A stretch of 12,030 bases of DNA from Caldifarciminota bacterium (GTDB lineage Bacteria > Hydrothermota > Hydrothermia > S141-80): contig JALUJC010000124.1 of NCBI GenBank assembly GCA_027053375.1, positions 1 through 12,030 of the forward strand, read 5' to 3'. The notes beneath the pieces are model-generated. The model was not told the DNA's origin. It searched no databases and worked only from the letters and a program-made list of their open reading frames with translations. Shown here in pieces: positions 1-7,324 of this stretch (positions within the stretch are counted from its first letter, which is position 1; each line of letters starts with the position of its first letter). The position numbers and the translations under genes are program-made.

Positions 1-79
1 CACTTCCTTTCACCACCAGGGTACCCTCCAATTCCGAACCGGGTCCCAGAACCGTATCCATTCGTTGTTCCTTGGACAT
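1..79 (-). CDS. Bactofilin, N-terminal part (runs off the left edge)
   Basis: Only the first 26 codons are inside the window. They begin MSKEQRMDTVLGPGSE and continue into a segment reading EGTLVVKGS, the pattern that opens the bactofilin (DUF583, polymer-forming cytoskeletal) beta-helix: a TVLG/TVIG turn, then EG-x-L-x-V-KGS. Bactofilins polymerise without nucleotides into membrane-associated filaments that help organise cell shape, stalks or peptidoglycan enzymes. The ATG at 77-79 follows a strong ribosome binding site (AAGGAGGG at 84-91) placed in the 14-base gap after the C25 protease gene, so it is the last visible member of that operon. The family call rests on a short N-terminal stretch; the rest of the gene would settle it. 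Confidence 0.72.
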   Translation of the reverse strand, partial: MSKEQRMDTVLGPGSELEGTLVVKGS

Positions 80-93
80 ACGACCCTCCTTGG

Positions 94-3000
94 TTATCGA
101 CGAATCAATAGTTTCACCTTGCGGGAGCGTTGCTGTCCCGTTTCATCCACTGCGTTGATCTGGGCGATGTACAGCCCGCTTGCCACAGGACGGCCATCCA
201 GGTCTTTTCCCCGCCACCGGAGTACATGAAAACCGGCATCCATCCACTGTTGCGGCAACACGAAGAGAGGTTTTCCATTCAGGGAAAAGATGCGGAGGGA
301 CACCCGTGCCCGCCGGCTCAGCCAGAAGGAAAAGACCTGCTCGCCCTGACCGTTCCAAGGATTGGGGTAAGGGAGAAAACGCGCAACCATAAGGGATTGC
401 GATGGCAATACCTGAAGCAAAAAGGTGTCCACCGTTTCATTCCCTTCATTGTCCACAGCCTGCATCACGAGGTGGACCGTGTCTCCCTCCGGGAAAGTGG
501 TCCGGAGGTGTGCTGTTCCTCGTTGATATGTCCCGGGGTCGTATTGAAAAAAGGGCATCAGGTCAACGATCGTCCCTGTTTCCAGCGTCAGCATACGGAG
601 ACCACGGGCCGGGTGAATGCCCTGGCTGTCCTCCACCACCACATCCACCTCTGCGGTAGAAGGGACCCGATAGACCTGGTGGGTTTTAAGTGGCTGGCGA
701 TCCACTGAAAGCTGGATCTCAGGCCCCGCACCGGGAAGGGGAATCTGCCCGGATAACAGGAACCGAAGACTGTTTCTGTACCCGGTTTTCCCGGTGTGGA
801 CGTCCACCACACGAACCTCGCCGGGATGCAGGGTGTCCAGGCTCTGGGGGAGAATGCCCAGCCCGCCAAAAGACCCGTCCGGACGTATGGCTGCACGTCC
901 ACGGAACCAGAAAGGTCCCGGGCGGGTATAGGTGATGCTCACGGTGGGCCCCACATAGGTGGTGTCGCGGGGCATCCCCCGAACCGCGACCCAGACCTGC
1001 CTTCCTCCCGGGTTTCCGGAACCCGTATAGGAAAAGGGTTCTCCCCCTGTGAGGGTATCCGGAAGCTGAACAGAAATCTGTGGACTGAATGGTAGCTGAA
1101 TCCGCACGGCGGGATCCCCAAGCAGGACATAATACCGGTTGTTTCTTCCCACATAGGAGAGCCATCCCATAGGCATGGCTTCTCCGGTCGCAAGCATCTG
1201 CACCATGGAGCGTACATAGATTTCATTGGAAAACGCAAAGGAGATGGCGGTGGAGGAGATTACACCCACCGCCACATTTCGTTTCAACAGCACTTCTCCG
1301 ATCACGTCCACCGGTTCCACACGGTCAAATGCGCCCACCTTGCAGGAAGCAAACACAGCAAGCGCACCGTGACTTCTTGCATCCAGTGCCTCATACGACG
1401 AGGGAGGAAGCAGGTCTTCGTGGGTGAGGGTCACGGGGTTTCCGTGACCGAAAAAGTTCAGGAACAGGCTCCCTTCATTGAGGACCTCCACCATGCGTTG
1501 TTTCCCAACAAGTGGACGCTGAGCACGGTCCGGAATCTCAATTTCATAGAAAAGATCCACGTCTGTCGTGGGGGGTAGAAGCGCATAGACCCGATCAGAA
1601 GACAGGGTGTGAAAGGTCTCGTTCTGACTCTGGTCAGCATATTCATCATCCGCAATCAGAACCACACGGTTCATCCACTCCCCCGCCACCTGACGGGACT
1701 CGTACAGTCGAATGCGCTCCAGCAAGGCTCGCGCCTCATTCTCCGTGTTGACCGGGATTCTTCCCAGGTAATATTCCGGTTCAAGCGGGGCGGCCTCCCC
1801 CACGCTGTCCATGTCCACGTAAAAGTCCTCCAGCGCGCCCGTCAGACGGAACACGTTGTTGATGTCGTATTCCTCAAAGTTTTCAAAGGGCGGGATCTCG
1901 TGGTCGTGACGACCCAGGCGATTTTTGTAATCATAGGTACCGTCTCCAAGGAGCAGCACAAACCCCCCTTCAGGGAACCAGCCGCCTGACCAGAGGGAAT
2001 AAATAAAATTTCGGATAGCCACAGGATCCCTGACACCGTACCCGAAAGACGCCACAATATCTTCCCAGAAAACCACGGTGGCGGCTCCTGTTCCCCAGGT
2101 CCAGCGTGACCCATCCCAGAGTGGAAGGTGAGATGATCGATAGGCTGCCCATGAACGTGCCACCGATGCATAAGCACGCGGGGCAATGATCAGATAGGAC
2201 ACCGGTGTGTTCCAGTGCCACAAACGATCCGGATGCCCCAGATGGAGAGATGCCGGTCTTCTGGGAGAAGCAAACACCACAAAGCGTGCCCCACCAGCCA
2301 GGGAATCGGTCCAGCGAAGGCGGGAACCCTGAACACTCCACCCTGTGAGACGAACGGGGTGGAGGGGATCACGAACATCCCAGACCTCACGGATTCCCGC
2401 TGCCTGACTCACTTCTACGGTTTTCCAGCCGGTGTCGGCGGGTTGCATGCGGTAAATTTGCTGCGGAGGAGCATACGTAAGGGGGCCAGTGTAACGAAGT
2501 TCCACGAAATCCAGGTAAAGCCAGTCGCTTTCCCCCAGCCGGGATGCGGGCCAGTTCCACACAAATGTCAGACGGGTCGGTGGGGTACGCAGCCTATAAA
2601 GCATGGCACGGCCGCTGCGGAAAAATTCATCCGTCACCCCCGCAAACAGGGTGTCCTGACCCTGTTCCCCATTGTTCAGACGCCAGGTGAGATACCGGTG
2701 ATCCGGGAATTTCAGGGCCCCCACCCAGGAGAACACGAGTTCACCCGTATCGGATTCTGGAGGCACAGCAAAGGACAGATCAAGGGCAAGCGATTCGCGT
2801 GCAACCCCCGGATTTTTATAGAGGTCTTCCCCCTCCCAGCGCAATCCTTTCTGGGCGAGGTTGATCAGGTTCTTTTCATGGCGGACAAAGGCAGCCTGGC
2901 GCTGAAGCAGCGGGGCATTCCCGGGCACCACAGGGCGCACCGGCAGTTCGGGTGAAGCTGTGTCGGCGCCAACCGCCAGCCAGTAAATGAGCGTGTCTGT

Positions 3001-3942
3001 ATAGGGATGTTCGAAATACTGCCATTGCCCCTGACGGAAACGGTACGTTGGAACGCCTTCTGCCCAGAACAGGAGGGTGTCCGAGGCATCCACCACCCCC
3101 GGCGTTCCATGATCCAGGAATCGCAGGGGTAGAAGGCGAAAGGTGGAATCCAGAGGTGCCGATCGAATGTGCGCGGGTAGCGTGTCTCCGTTTGTGCCAT
3201 AGAGTGCGAGGGAGGTGCGGGTCGCAGGGGGGATCCCCAGATCCTGAAGATCCTGTCCCGTGATGGCATAGACCCCCTCACGGGAAACAGGGATCCGGAC
3301 CCAGAAAGCAGCCTGAGGGGGAGCCTGAATTTGCTGAATCCGGGAGGACCGTGTTGCCCGTCGCACCGCATCCGGGTTGATCACCATGGACCGCATCAGG
3401 GCTTCCATGGAGGTTGGCATCCCCTTCTTTTCCACTTTCCCCGGGGTGGCCCCATGCACCACGATCTCCACCTTCGTCGCCCAGCGAATCGACCGGGGAG
3501 AAACCCGCAGGAGCGGTGTCCAGAGAATACGGGCATACCGGATTCCTCCAAACACACCTCTCTGAACCACAGGAGGAGGAGAAGAAACCGTTTCCTGGAC
3601 CGTATCCCGGAAAACCATCTCCAGGCCGTCTTTCAGGGATACGGGAACGGCGGCAACGGGAGAAGAAAGCGTGCGCTCTATCGTCTCCAGAGGATGGACA
3701 TCCACGCGGAGGTTGGAAACCGCAGAATCCAGGGCAACCCAGAGTTCATAGACAGGGAAGTAGGCCCTTTGTTCATTTCTGAAGGGTTCTTTTGTGGATG
3801 GAACAAAGCGCGGTCCCCAGGGTGTATGCAGCGTGAGGGAGTCTTCCAGGGGAACGGCAAGGCGCACCGTCAGGGCACCCTGTGTACCCTGAATTCCCTG
3901 AAGATAAGCGCTTAAAAGAAAGGGAAGCCACCAGATACCCAT
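94..3942 (-). CDS. C25 (gingipain-family) cysteine protease with C-terminal sorting domain, PorU-like
   Basis: This 1282-aa protein has the layout of PorU, the T9SS sortase: a long N-terminal beta-rich region (about 25-580), a C25 caspase-fold region (about 580-950), Ig-like beta modules (about 955-1180) and a FlgD-like/type A sorting domain (about 1187-1282, with PYPNPW near 1191 and ASGLY near 1254). C25 landmarks are LLLGDG (663-668), LGRIPV (726-731), NFFGHGN with the presumed catalytic His833, FASCK with the presumed nucleophile Cys867, and VLLGDP (939-944). The His-Cys spacing of 34 is close to gingipains. PorU cleaves the C-terminal signal of T9SS cargo at the cell surface. The N-terminus (MGIWWLPFLLSAYLQG) is hydrophobic but has no Lys/Arg before the core, so the signal peptide is atypical. 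The start is fixed because the preceding gene's TGA lies immediately upstream in the same frame. It could instead be a secreted gingipain-like protease; family C25 is firm, the sortase role is inferred. Confidence 0.85.
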   Translation of the reverse strand: MGIWWLPFLLSAYLQGIQGTQGALTVRLAVPLEDSLTLHTPWGPRFVPSTKEPFRNEQRAYFPVYELWVALDSAVSNLRVDVHPLETIERTLSSPVAAVPVSLKDGLEMVFRDTVQETVSSPPPVVQRGVFGGIRYARILWTPLLRVSPRSIRWATKVEIVVHGATPGKVEKKGMPTSMEALMRSMVINPDAVRRATRSSRIQQIQAPPQAAFWVRIPVSREGVYAITGQDLQDLGIPPATRTSLALYGTNGDTLPAHIRSAPLDSTFRLLPLRFLDHGTPGVVDASDTLLFWAEGVPTYRFRQGQWQYFEHPYTDTLIYWLAVGADTASPELPVRPVVPGNAPLLQRQAAFVRHEKNLINLAQKGLRWEGEDLYKNPGVARESLALDLSFAVPPESDTGELVFSWVGALKFPDHRYLTWRLNNGEQGQDTLFAGVTDEFFRSGRAMLYRLRTPPTRLTFVWNWPASRLGESDWLYLDFVELRYTGPLTYAPPQQIYRMQPADTGWKTVEVSQAAGIREVWDVRDPLHPVRLTGWSVQGSRLRWTDSLAGGARFVVFASPRRPASLHLGHPDRLWHWNTPVSYLIIAPRAYASVARSWAAYRSSHLPLWDGSRWTWGTGAATVVFWEDIVASFGYGVRDPVAIRNFIYSLWSGGWFPEGGFVLLLGDGTYDYKNRLGRHDHEIPPFENFEEYDINNVFRLTGALEDFYVDMDSVGEAAPLEPEYYLGRIPVNTENEARALLERIRLYESRQVAGEWMNRVVLIADDEYADQSQNETFHTLSSDRVYALLPPTTDVDLFYEIEIPDRAQRPLVGKQRMVEVLNEGSLFLNFFGHGNPVTLTHEDLLPPSSYEALDARSHGALAVFASCKVGAFDRVEPVDVIGEVLLKRNVAVGVISSTAISFAFSNEIYVRSMVQMLATGEAMPMGWLSYVGRNNRYYVLLGDPAVRIQLPFSPQISVQLPDTLTGGEPFSYTGSGNPGGRQVWVAVRGMPRDTTYVGPTVSITYTRPGPFWFRGRAAIRPDGSFGGLGILPQSLDTLHPGEVRVVDVHTGKTGYRNSLRFLLSGQIPLPGAGPEIQLSVDRQPLKTHQVYRVPSTAEVDVVVEDSQGIHPARGLRMLTLETGTIVDLMPFFQYDPGTYQRGTAHLRTTFPEGDTVHLVMQAVDNEGNETVDTFLLQVLPSQSLMVARFLPYPNPWNGQGEQVFSFWLSRRARVSLRIFSLNGKPLFVLPQQWMDAGFHVLRWRGKDLDGRPVASGLYIAQINAVDETGQQRSRKVKLLIRR

Positions 3943-4146
3943 TCAAAACGACTCCGCATCCTCGATAAGAAAATCGGGGATGCCATCAATCACGGGATAT
4001 TTCAGTCGGCAGGCATCACACACAAACACATTCTCTTTTTCATCATAACGCACCTCCCCCTTGCATTTGGGGCAGGCAACGATCTCAAGAAGTTCCTCCA
4101 GATGATCCGGAGGAAGGGTGCGGTCTCCATCCGGCGTTGTACCCAT
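3943..4146 (-). CDS. Trm112 / UPF0434 family small zinc-binding protein
   Basis: This 67-aa protein has the complete Trm112/UPF0434 (YcaR-like) pattern: LLEIVACPKC (Cys25, Cys28), then CDAC (Cys43, Cys46), then the conserved YPVIDGIPDFL (50-60). The four cysteines should bind one zinc ion. In eukaryotes and archaea Trm112 activates methyltransferases that modify tRNA, rRNA and release factor; the role of the short bacterial members is poorly defined. The ATG at 4144-4146 follows GGAGG at 4154-4158, seven bases upstream and right beside the pstB stop. The N-terminal extension before the LLE helix (about 18 residues, acidic and Pro-containing) is a little longer than usual. Its TGA is followed directly and in frame by the ATG of the C25 protease, so the two are probably translationally coupled. 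Confidence 0.88.
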   Translation of the reverse strand: MGTTPDGDRTLPPDHLEELLEIVACPKCKGEVRYDEKENVFVCDACRLKYPVIDGIPDFLIEDAESF

Positions 4147-4158
4147 GATGGTCCCTCC

Positions 4159-4914
4159 TCATCCAAAACGGCCTGTGAGATACTGGGCCGTTAGTTCTTC
4201 CCGGGGAGCGGTGAACACCTGTCCGGTTTCCCCGAACTCCACCAGTTTGCCAAAATACAAAAACGCGCTGTAGTCCGAAACCCGTGCCGCCTGCTGCATA
4301 TTGTGGGTCACGATCACGCAGGTCATCTCACGGGAGAGCTCGCGGATCAGATCTTCCACCCGTGCGGTGGCCACGGGGTCCAGTGCACTGGTTGGTTCGT
4401 CAAAGAGAAGCACTTCCGGTTCCACGGCAATGGCACGGGCAATACACAGCCGCTGTTGCTGTCCCCCGGACAGATCGTAGGCGGAATGATGAAGTTTGTC
4501 CTTCACTTCCTCCCACAGGGCCGCACGTTTCAACGCTTCCTCCACCCGACCCTCCAGCTCGGAACGAGAACGGATTCCCTGGATTTTCAATCCGTAGGCC
4601 ACATTTTCAAAGATAGAGCGGGGAAAGGGATTGGGTCGCTGAAACACCATGCCCACACGCGCACGGAGCTCCACCGGGTCCACTTCCCCGGACAGGAGAT
4701 TGATCCCGTCCATCCAGATTTCGCCCTCCGCCCGGGCCCCCGGGACGAAAAGATCCATCCTGTTCAGCGTTCTCAGAAGTGTGGTCTTTCCGCAACCCGA
4801 GGGCCCGAAGAGGGCGGTTACCTTTTTTTCTGCAATATCCAGCGTGATGTCGTGGAGAACCTGGCGTGCTCCATAGAAAAAGTTCAGATGCTGGATGCGG
4901 ATTTTGGCATTCAT
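4159..4914 (-). CDS. pstB: Phosphate ABC transporter ATP-binding protein (PstB-like)
   Basis: This is a full-length 251-aa ABC ATPase with the PstB signature set. Walker A is GPSGCGKT (37-44), followed by [10 protein letters not shown] typical of PstB. The Q-loop [18 protein letters not shown] begins near 91, and RPNPFP is highly characteristic of phosphate transporters. The ABC signature is LSGGQQQR (148-155), Walker B is VLLFDEP (168-174), the D-loop is SALD (176-179) and the switch His is in [13 protein letters not shown] (His204). It would energise high-affinity phosphate uptake with PstC and PstA in the inner membrane and the binding protein PstS. None of those partners is in the window, which is unusual because pstB normally sits beside pstSCA. 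The start overlaps the aldehyde dehydrogenase stop by 4 bases (ATGA) with no well-spaced ribosome binding site, implying translational coupling. Confidence 0.93.
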   Translation of the reverse strand: MNAKIRIQHLNFFYGARQVLHDITLDIAEKKVTALFGPSGCGKTTLLRTLNRMDLFVPGARAEGEIWMDGINLLSGEVDPVELRARVGMVFQRPNPFPRSIFENVAYGLKIQGIRSRSELEGRVEEALKRAALWEEVKDKLHHSAYDLSGGQQQRLCIARAIAVEPEVLLFDEPTSALDPVATARVEDLIRELSREMTCVIVTHNMQQAARVSDYSAFLYFGKLVEFGETGQVFTAPREELTAQYLTGRFG

Positions 4915-6404
4915 GCCTCGTCGTCGGACCAGGTGTCAATCTGGGCCTTCTGGAGGCGGCCGGAGTAATCAATATAGACGGTCTTCCACTCCGTGAAAAT
5001 GTCAAAGACCGTCCATCCCCCTTCCCGGGCGCCATTACCTGTATCTTTCACACCTCCAAAGGGAAGGTGGGATTCCGCACCGATGGTGGGGGCATTCACA
5101 TAGGTGATGCCGGATTCAAGTTCCTGGGTTGCCCGCATGGCTTCCCGCACGTCATGGGTGTAGATGGAGGAGGAGAGGCCATACGAGACCGCATTGGCCA
5201 CACGGATTGCTTCATCCAGGCTGCTCACCCGAATCACAGAGAGAATGGGCCCAAAAATTTCCTCTTTGAAAATCCGCATCTCAGGGGTCACATCCTCAAA
5301 CACGGTGGGAGAGAAGAAATACCCCTCATCATACATTCCACCTTTGAGCACTTCACCCCCAAGCGTCAGACGCGCGCCTTCCTTTTTCCCGATCTCCACA
5401 TACATCACGTCTTTTTCCAGCTGAGGTTTGTTGATAACCGGACCCACATCCGTGTCTTCCAGCAGGCCATCCCCCACCTTCAGAGATCGGGCTCGGGCAA
5501 GGAATTTCTCCATAAACGCGTCATAGATGTCGTTATGGAGAATCAGGCGGGATGTGGAGGTGCACCGCTGCCCTGTGGTTCCGTATGCGCCCCAGAGTGC
5601 GCCATCCACGGCAAGATCCAGGTCTGCAGAGGGCATCACAATCTGGGGATTCTTCCCTCCAAGTTCAAGGGAGACCCTTTTCAGCAGACGTCCGGCCGCT
5701 TCATAGATCCTGCGACCGGTTTCCGTGCCCCCGGTAAAGGCGATGACCTGAATGTCCGGATGTTCCACAATGGTTTTTCCCGCCTCCAGCGTACCAAACA
5801 CCAGATTAAAGACGCCTTCCGGCAAACCGGCTTCCTCAAACACTTCCACAAATGCCCGTGCAGAAACCGAAGCATCGGGGGCAGGTTTAAACACGATGGT
5901 GTTGCCGGCGGCAAGCGCAGGAAAGATCTTCCAGGCAGGAACGGCGATGGGAAAATTCCATGCCGTGATCACCCCCACCACACCCACAGGCTGGCGGAAC
6001 GTGAGCGCGAGTTTGTCAGGGAGCTCGGAGGGTGTGGTGTAGCCAAAGAGCCGCCGGGTTTCACCGGCAGCATAAAACGCTGTATCAATGGCTTCCTGCA
6101 CATCCCCCTCGGTTTCTTTCACAATTTTCCCGATCTCACGGGTCATAAGCCGGGCAAGATCTTTCTTCTTTTCAAGCAAAATTTCTCCTGCCCTCCGGAG
6201 GATCTCTCCCCGCTTGGGTGCAGGGATCCGACGCCATTTCTCAAAGGCAGCTTTTGCGGCCTCCACGGCCTGCTGAACATCTTCTGCAGACGAATCAGGC
6301 AGCACGCCGATCACTTCGTTCCAGTGTGCAGGATTCCGGCTTTCAAAAGTCCGCCCGGAACGGGCGTCTACCCATTTTCCATTGATATAATTTTTCCCAT
6401 CCAT
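4911..6404 (-). CDS. NAD(P)-dependent aldehyde dehydrogenase
   Basis: This 497-aa enzyme is a standard-length ALDH-superfamily member that oxidises an aldehyde to a carboxylic acid with NAD+ or NADP+ in the cytoplasm. Key elements are AWNFP (148-152, Asn150 of the oxyanion hole), FKPAP with Lys172/173 region for cofactor binding, FTGGTETG (223-230), the general base Glu247 in LELGGKN, the catalytic Cys281 in GQRCT, and EEIFGP (381-386). The C-terminal motifs [15 protein letters not shown] and [14 protein letters not shown] resemble the group that contains alpha-ketoglutaric semialdehyde dehydrogenases and the uncharacterised enzymes of Thermus/Deinococcus type; from memory, ALDH7-type enzymes share part of this pattern. 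The substrate cannot be read from the sequence. The ATG at 6402-6404 has an excellent ribosome binding site (AGGAGGAG, 6409-6416). No pathway partner sits beside it, so context does not reveal the substrate. Confidence 0.92.
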   Translation of the reverse strand: MDGKNYINGKWVDARSGRTFESRNPAHWNEVIGVLPDSSAEDVQQAVEAAKAAFEKWRRIPAPKRGEILRRAGEILLEKKKDLARLMTREIGKIVKETEGDVQEAIDTAFYAAGETRRLFGYTTPSELPDKLALTFRQPVGVVGVITAWNFPIAVPAWKIFPALAAGNTIVFKPAPDASVSARAFVEVFEEAGLPEGVFNLVFGTLEAGKTIVEHPDIQVIAFTGGTETGRRIYEAAGRLLKRVSLELGGKNPQIVMPSADLDLAVDGALWGAYGTTGQRCTSTSRLILHNDIYDAFMEKFLARARSLKVGDGLLEDTDVGPVINKPQLEKDVMYVEIGKKEGARLTLGGEVLKGGMYDEGYFFSPTVFEDVTPEMRIFKEEIFGPILSVIRVSSLDEAIRVANAVSYGLSSSIYTHDVREAMRATQELESGITYVNAPTIGAESHLPFGGVKDTGNGAREGGWTVFDIFTEWKTVYIDYSGRLQKAQIDTWSDDEA

Positions 6405-6408
6405 GGTT

Positions 6409-6416
6409 CTCCTCCT
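6409..6416 (-). promoter_or_regulatory. Ribosome binding site of the aldehyde dehydrogenase gene
   Basis: AGGAGGAG on the minus strand, with GGAGG-type pairing about six bases before the ATG at 6404. It fixes this start over in-frame alternatives and would allow strong translation independent of the upstream lipoprotein gene. Confidence 0.8.
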
Positions 6417-6427
6417 GGAGCCTCATC

Positions 6428-6443
6428 CCCCGGGACCCCGGGG
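6428..6443 (-). other. GC-rich hairpin between the SPOR lipoprotein and aldehyde dehydrogenase genes
   Basis: The minus strand reads CCCCGGGGTCCCGGGG, an inverted repeat that can form six to seven GC pairs around a tiny loop. It lies in the 50-base gap between the SPOR gene stop (6455) and the aldehyde dehydrogenase ribosome binding site (6409-6416). There is no T-tract after it, so it is not a standard intrinsic terminator. It could act as an mRNA processing or stability element or a partial attenuator. This is inference from sequence only. Confidence 0.5.
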
Positions 6444-6454
6444 TTCGATGAACA

Positions 6455-7000
6455 TTATCGGGATACGTGAACCTGATCCTGAACGAGAAAGGCATCCGTA
6501 AATCCACGGGAACGAAAACGATCCCGCAGGGCTTCCGCTTCCGCACGGGTCACAAAATCTCCCACACGGACTTTATAGAGCCCATCGGTAGGATCGTGGA
6601 TCACATACACGGGATACCCCCATTCTGCACGAATTCCCTCTGCGAGTGCTTCTGCTTTCTCCGGGTACAGCGTGGCAAAGATCTGCACTCTGTACCCCTG
6701 CATGGTTTTCAGGGTGGCGGCAGGTTCCGGGGATGGAGAAGGTGCCGGGGGTGTCTCAGGGCTGGTGGGCACGGTATCCGGTTGCAGAGTCGTAGAGGAG
6801 GTATCCGGCGTTTCAAAGGTAAGGGTGGGTTCCTCGGTAACCCGAACTGTTTCCACCCGAATGGTCTCCACAGCCACAGCGGTATCTGCAGGCTGGATAT
6901 CCACGTTTTCTTCTGCCTGCTGCACACTCTGACGCGGTGCACAGGCCGTGAAGATCAGGAGACCCGCCACGCCCCACCACAGAATGTGTCTCATCATCAC
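6455..7000 (-). CDS. SPOR-domain lipoprotein
   Basis: This 181-aa protein begins with a lipoprotein signal: [20 protein letters not shown], with the probable acylated Cys20 (the -3 residue is Phe rather than the usual Leu). An acidic and Thr/Pro-rich linker (about 25-96) follows, then a C-terminal SPOR domain (about 100-180) starting GYRVQIFAT, with YPVYVIHD and YKVRVGDF in the expected places. SPOR domains bind denuded glycan strands at the division septum, so the protein is expected to be membrane-anchored and septal. The first codon of the longest form is GTG (6998-7000), overlapping the rpmE stop by 4 bases; ATG codons at 6997 and 6994 are equally possible starts. There is no strong ribosome binding site, which fits coupling to rpmE. 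Confidence 0.88.
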   Translation of the reverse strand: MMMRHILWWGVAGLLIFTACAPRQSVQQAEENVDIQPADTAVAVETIRVETVRVTEEPTLTFETPDTSSTTLQPDTVPTSPETPPAPSPSPEPAATLKTMQGYRVQIFATLYPEKAEALAEGIRAEWGYPVYVIHDPTDGLYKVRVGDFVTRAEAEALRDRFRSRGFTDAFLVQDQVHVSR

Positions 7001-7209
7001 TGATCCCAGTTGTATTTTTTCCGGAATCGCTCCAGTCGACCACCACGCTCACTGATGGCCCGTCGGAGCTCACCGGTATAAAAGGGATGGCACTGGGCGC
7101 AGGTCTCCACGGTGATGGATTCACGTGTGGAACCCGTCACAAATTCGTTGCCGCAGGCACAGCGAACCACGGCTTTTTCATGGTACACAGGATGAATGCC
7201 CTGCTTCAT
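6997..7209 (-). CDS. rpmE: 50S ribosomal protein L31 (zinc-binding form)
   Basis: This 70-aa protein is a complete bacterial L31: [10 protein letters not shown] at the start, CACG (Cys17, Cys19), [10 protein letters not shown] (Cys37, Cys40) and the basic tail [12 protein letters not shown]. The four cysteines mark the zinc-binding (C+) form, which in many bacteria is replaced by a zinc-free paralogue under zinc shortage. It sits at the subunit interface of the ribosome. The ATG at 7207-7209 is chosen over longer in-frame forms because GGAGGGTG (7213-7220) is ideally spaced and the promoter lies just upstream at 7243-7271, so longer forms would start before the transcript. It is the first gene of the long operon, and its stop overlaps the next start. 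Confidence 0.96.
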   Translation of the reverse strand: MKQGIHPVYHEKAVVRCACGNEFVTGSTRESITVETCAQCHPFYTGELRRAISERGGRLERFRKKYNWDQ

Positions 7210-7212
7210 CTT

Positions 7213-7220
7213 CACCCTCC
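7213..7220 (-). promoter_or_regulatory. Ribosome binding site of rpmE
   Basis: GGAGGGTG on the minus strand; GGAGG is six bases before the ATG at 7209. It decides the rpmE start against the longer open frame that extends upstream through the promoter. Confidence 0.82.
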
Positions 7221-7242
7221 ATTTCACCAATGGGTTTCGTTC

Positions 7243-7271
7243 ATTATATGGGATCCGGGAAAAACCATCAA
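7243..7271 (-). promoter_or_regulatory. Sigma-70-type promoter of the rpmE operon
   Basis: The minus strand carries TTGATG (7266-7271) as -35, a 17-base spacer and TATAAT (7243-7248) as -10. Transcription should begin near 7236, giving a leader of about 27 bases before the rpmE ATG. It is the only convincing promoter for the downstream string of seven genes. The -35 box touches the T-tract of the preceding terminator. Confidence 0.85.
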
Positions 7272-7302
7272 ATAAAAAGCGGGCGGCGCATGCGCCGCCC
7301 GC
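7271..7302 (-). terminator. Intrinsic terminator of the 999-aa surface protein gene
   Basis: Positions 7279-7302 are a perfect 24-base palindrome, GCGGGCGGCG-CATG-CGCCGCCCGC, giving a 10-bp GC stem with a four-base loop. On the minus strand it is followed by TTTTTATTT (7278 down to about 7270), the classical rho-independent layout. It begins 23 bases after the stop codon of the upstream surface protein gene at 7325. On the plus strand it has no T-tract, so it should work in one direction only. Confidence 0.92.
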
Positions 7303-7324
7303 CGATCCATGTCTCAACCACCGG

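Noticed and set aside
4866..6470. A 534-codon plus-strand open frame opposite the aldehyde dehydrogenase
   Set aside because: It is the antisense shadow of a clear ALDH gene, rich in His, Gly, Pro and Arg with no recognisable domain; its start has no convincing promoter.
6454..6482. A possible internal promoter with GATAAT (6454-6459) before the aldehyde dehydrogenase
   Set aside because: The -10 box is plausible but the best -35 (TTCAGG, 18-base spacer) is poor and lies in the SPOR coding region; not enough to call.
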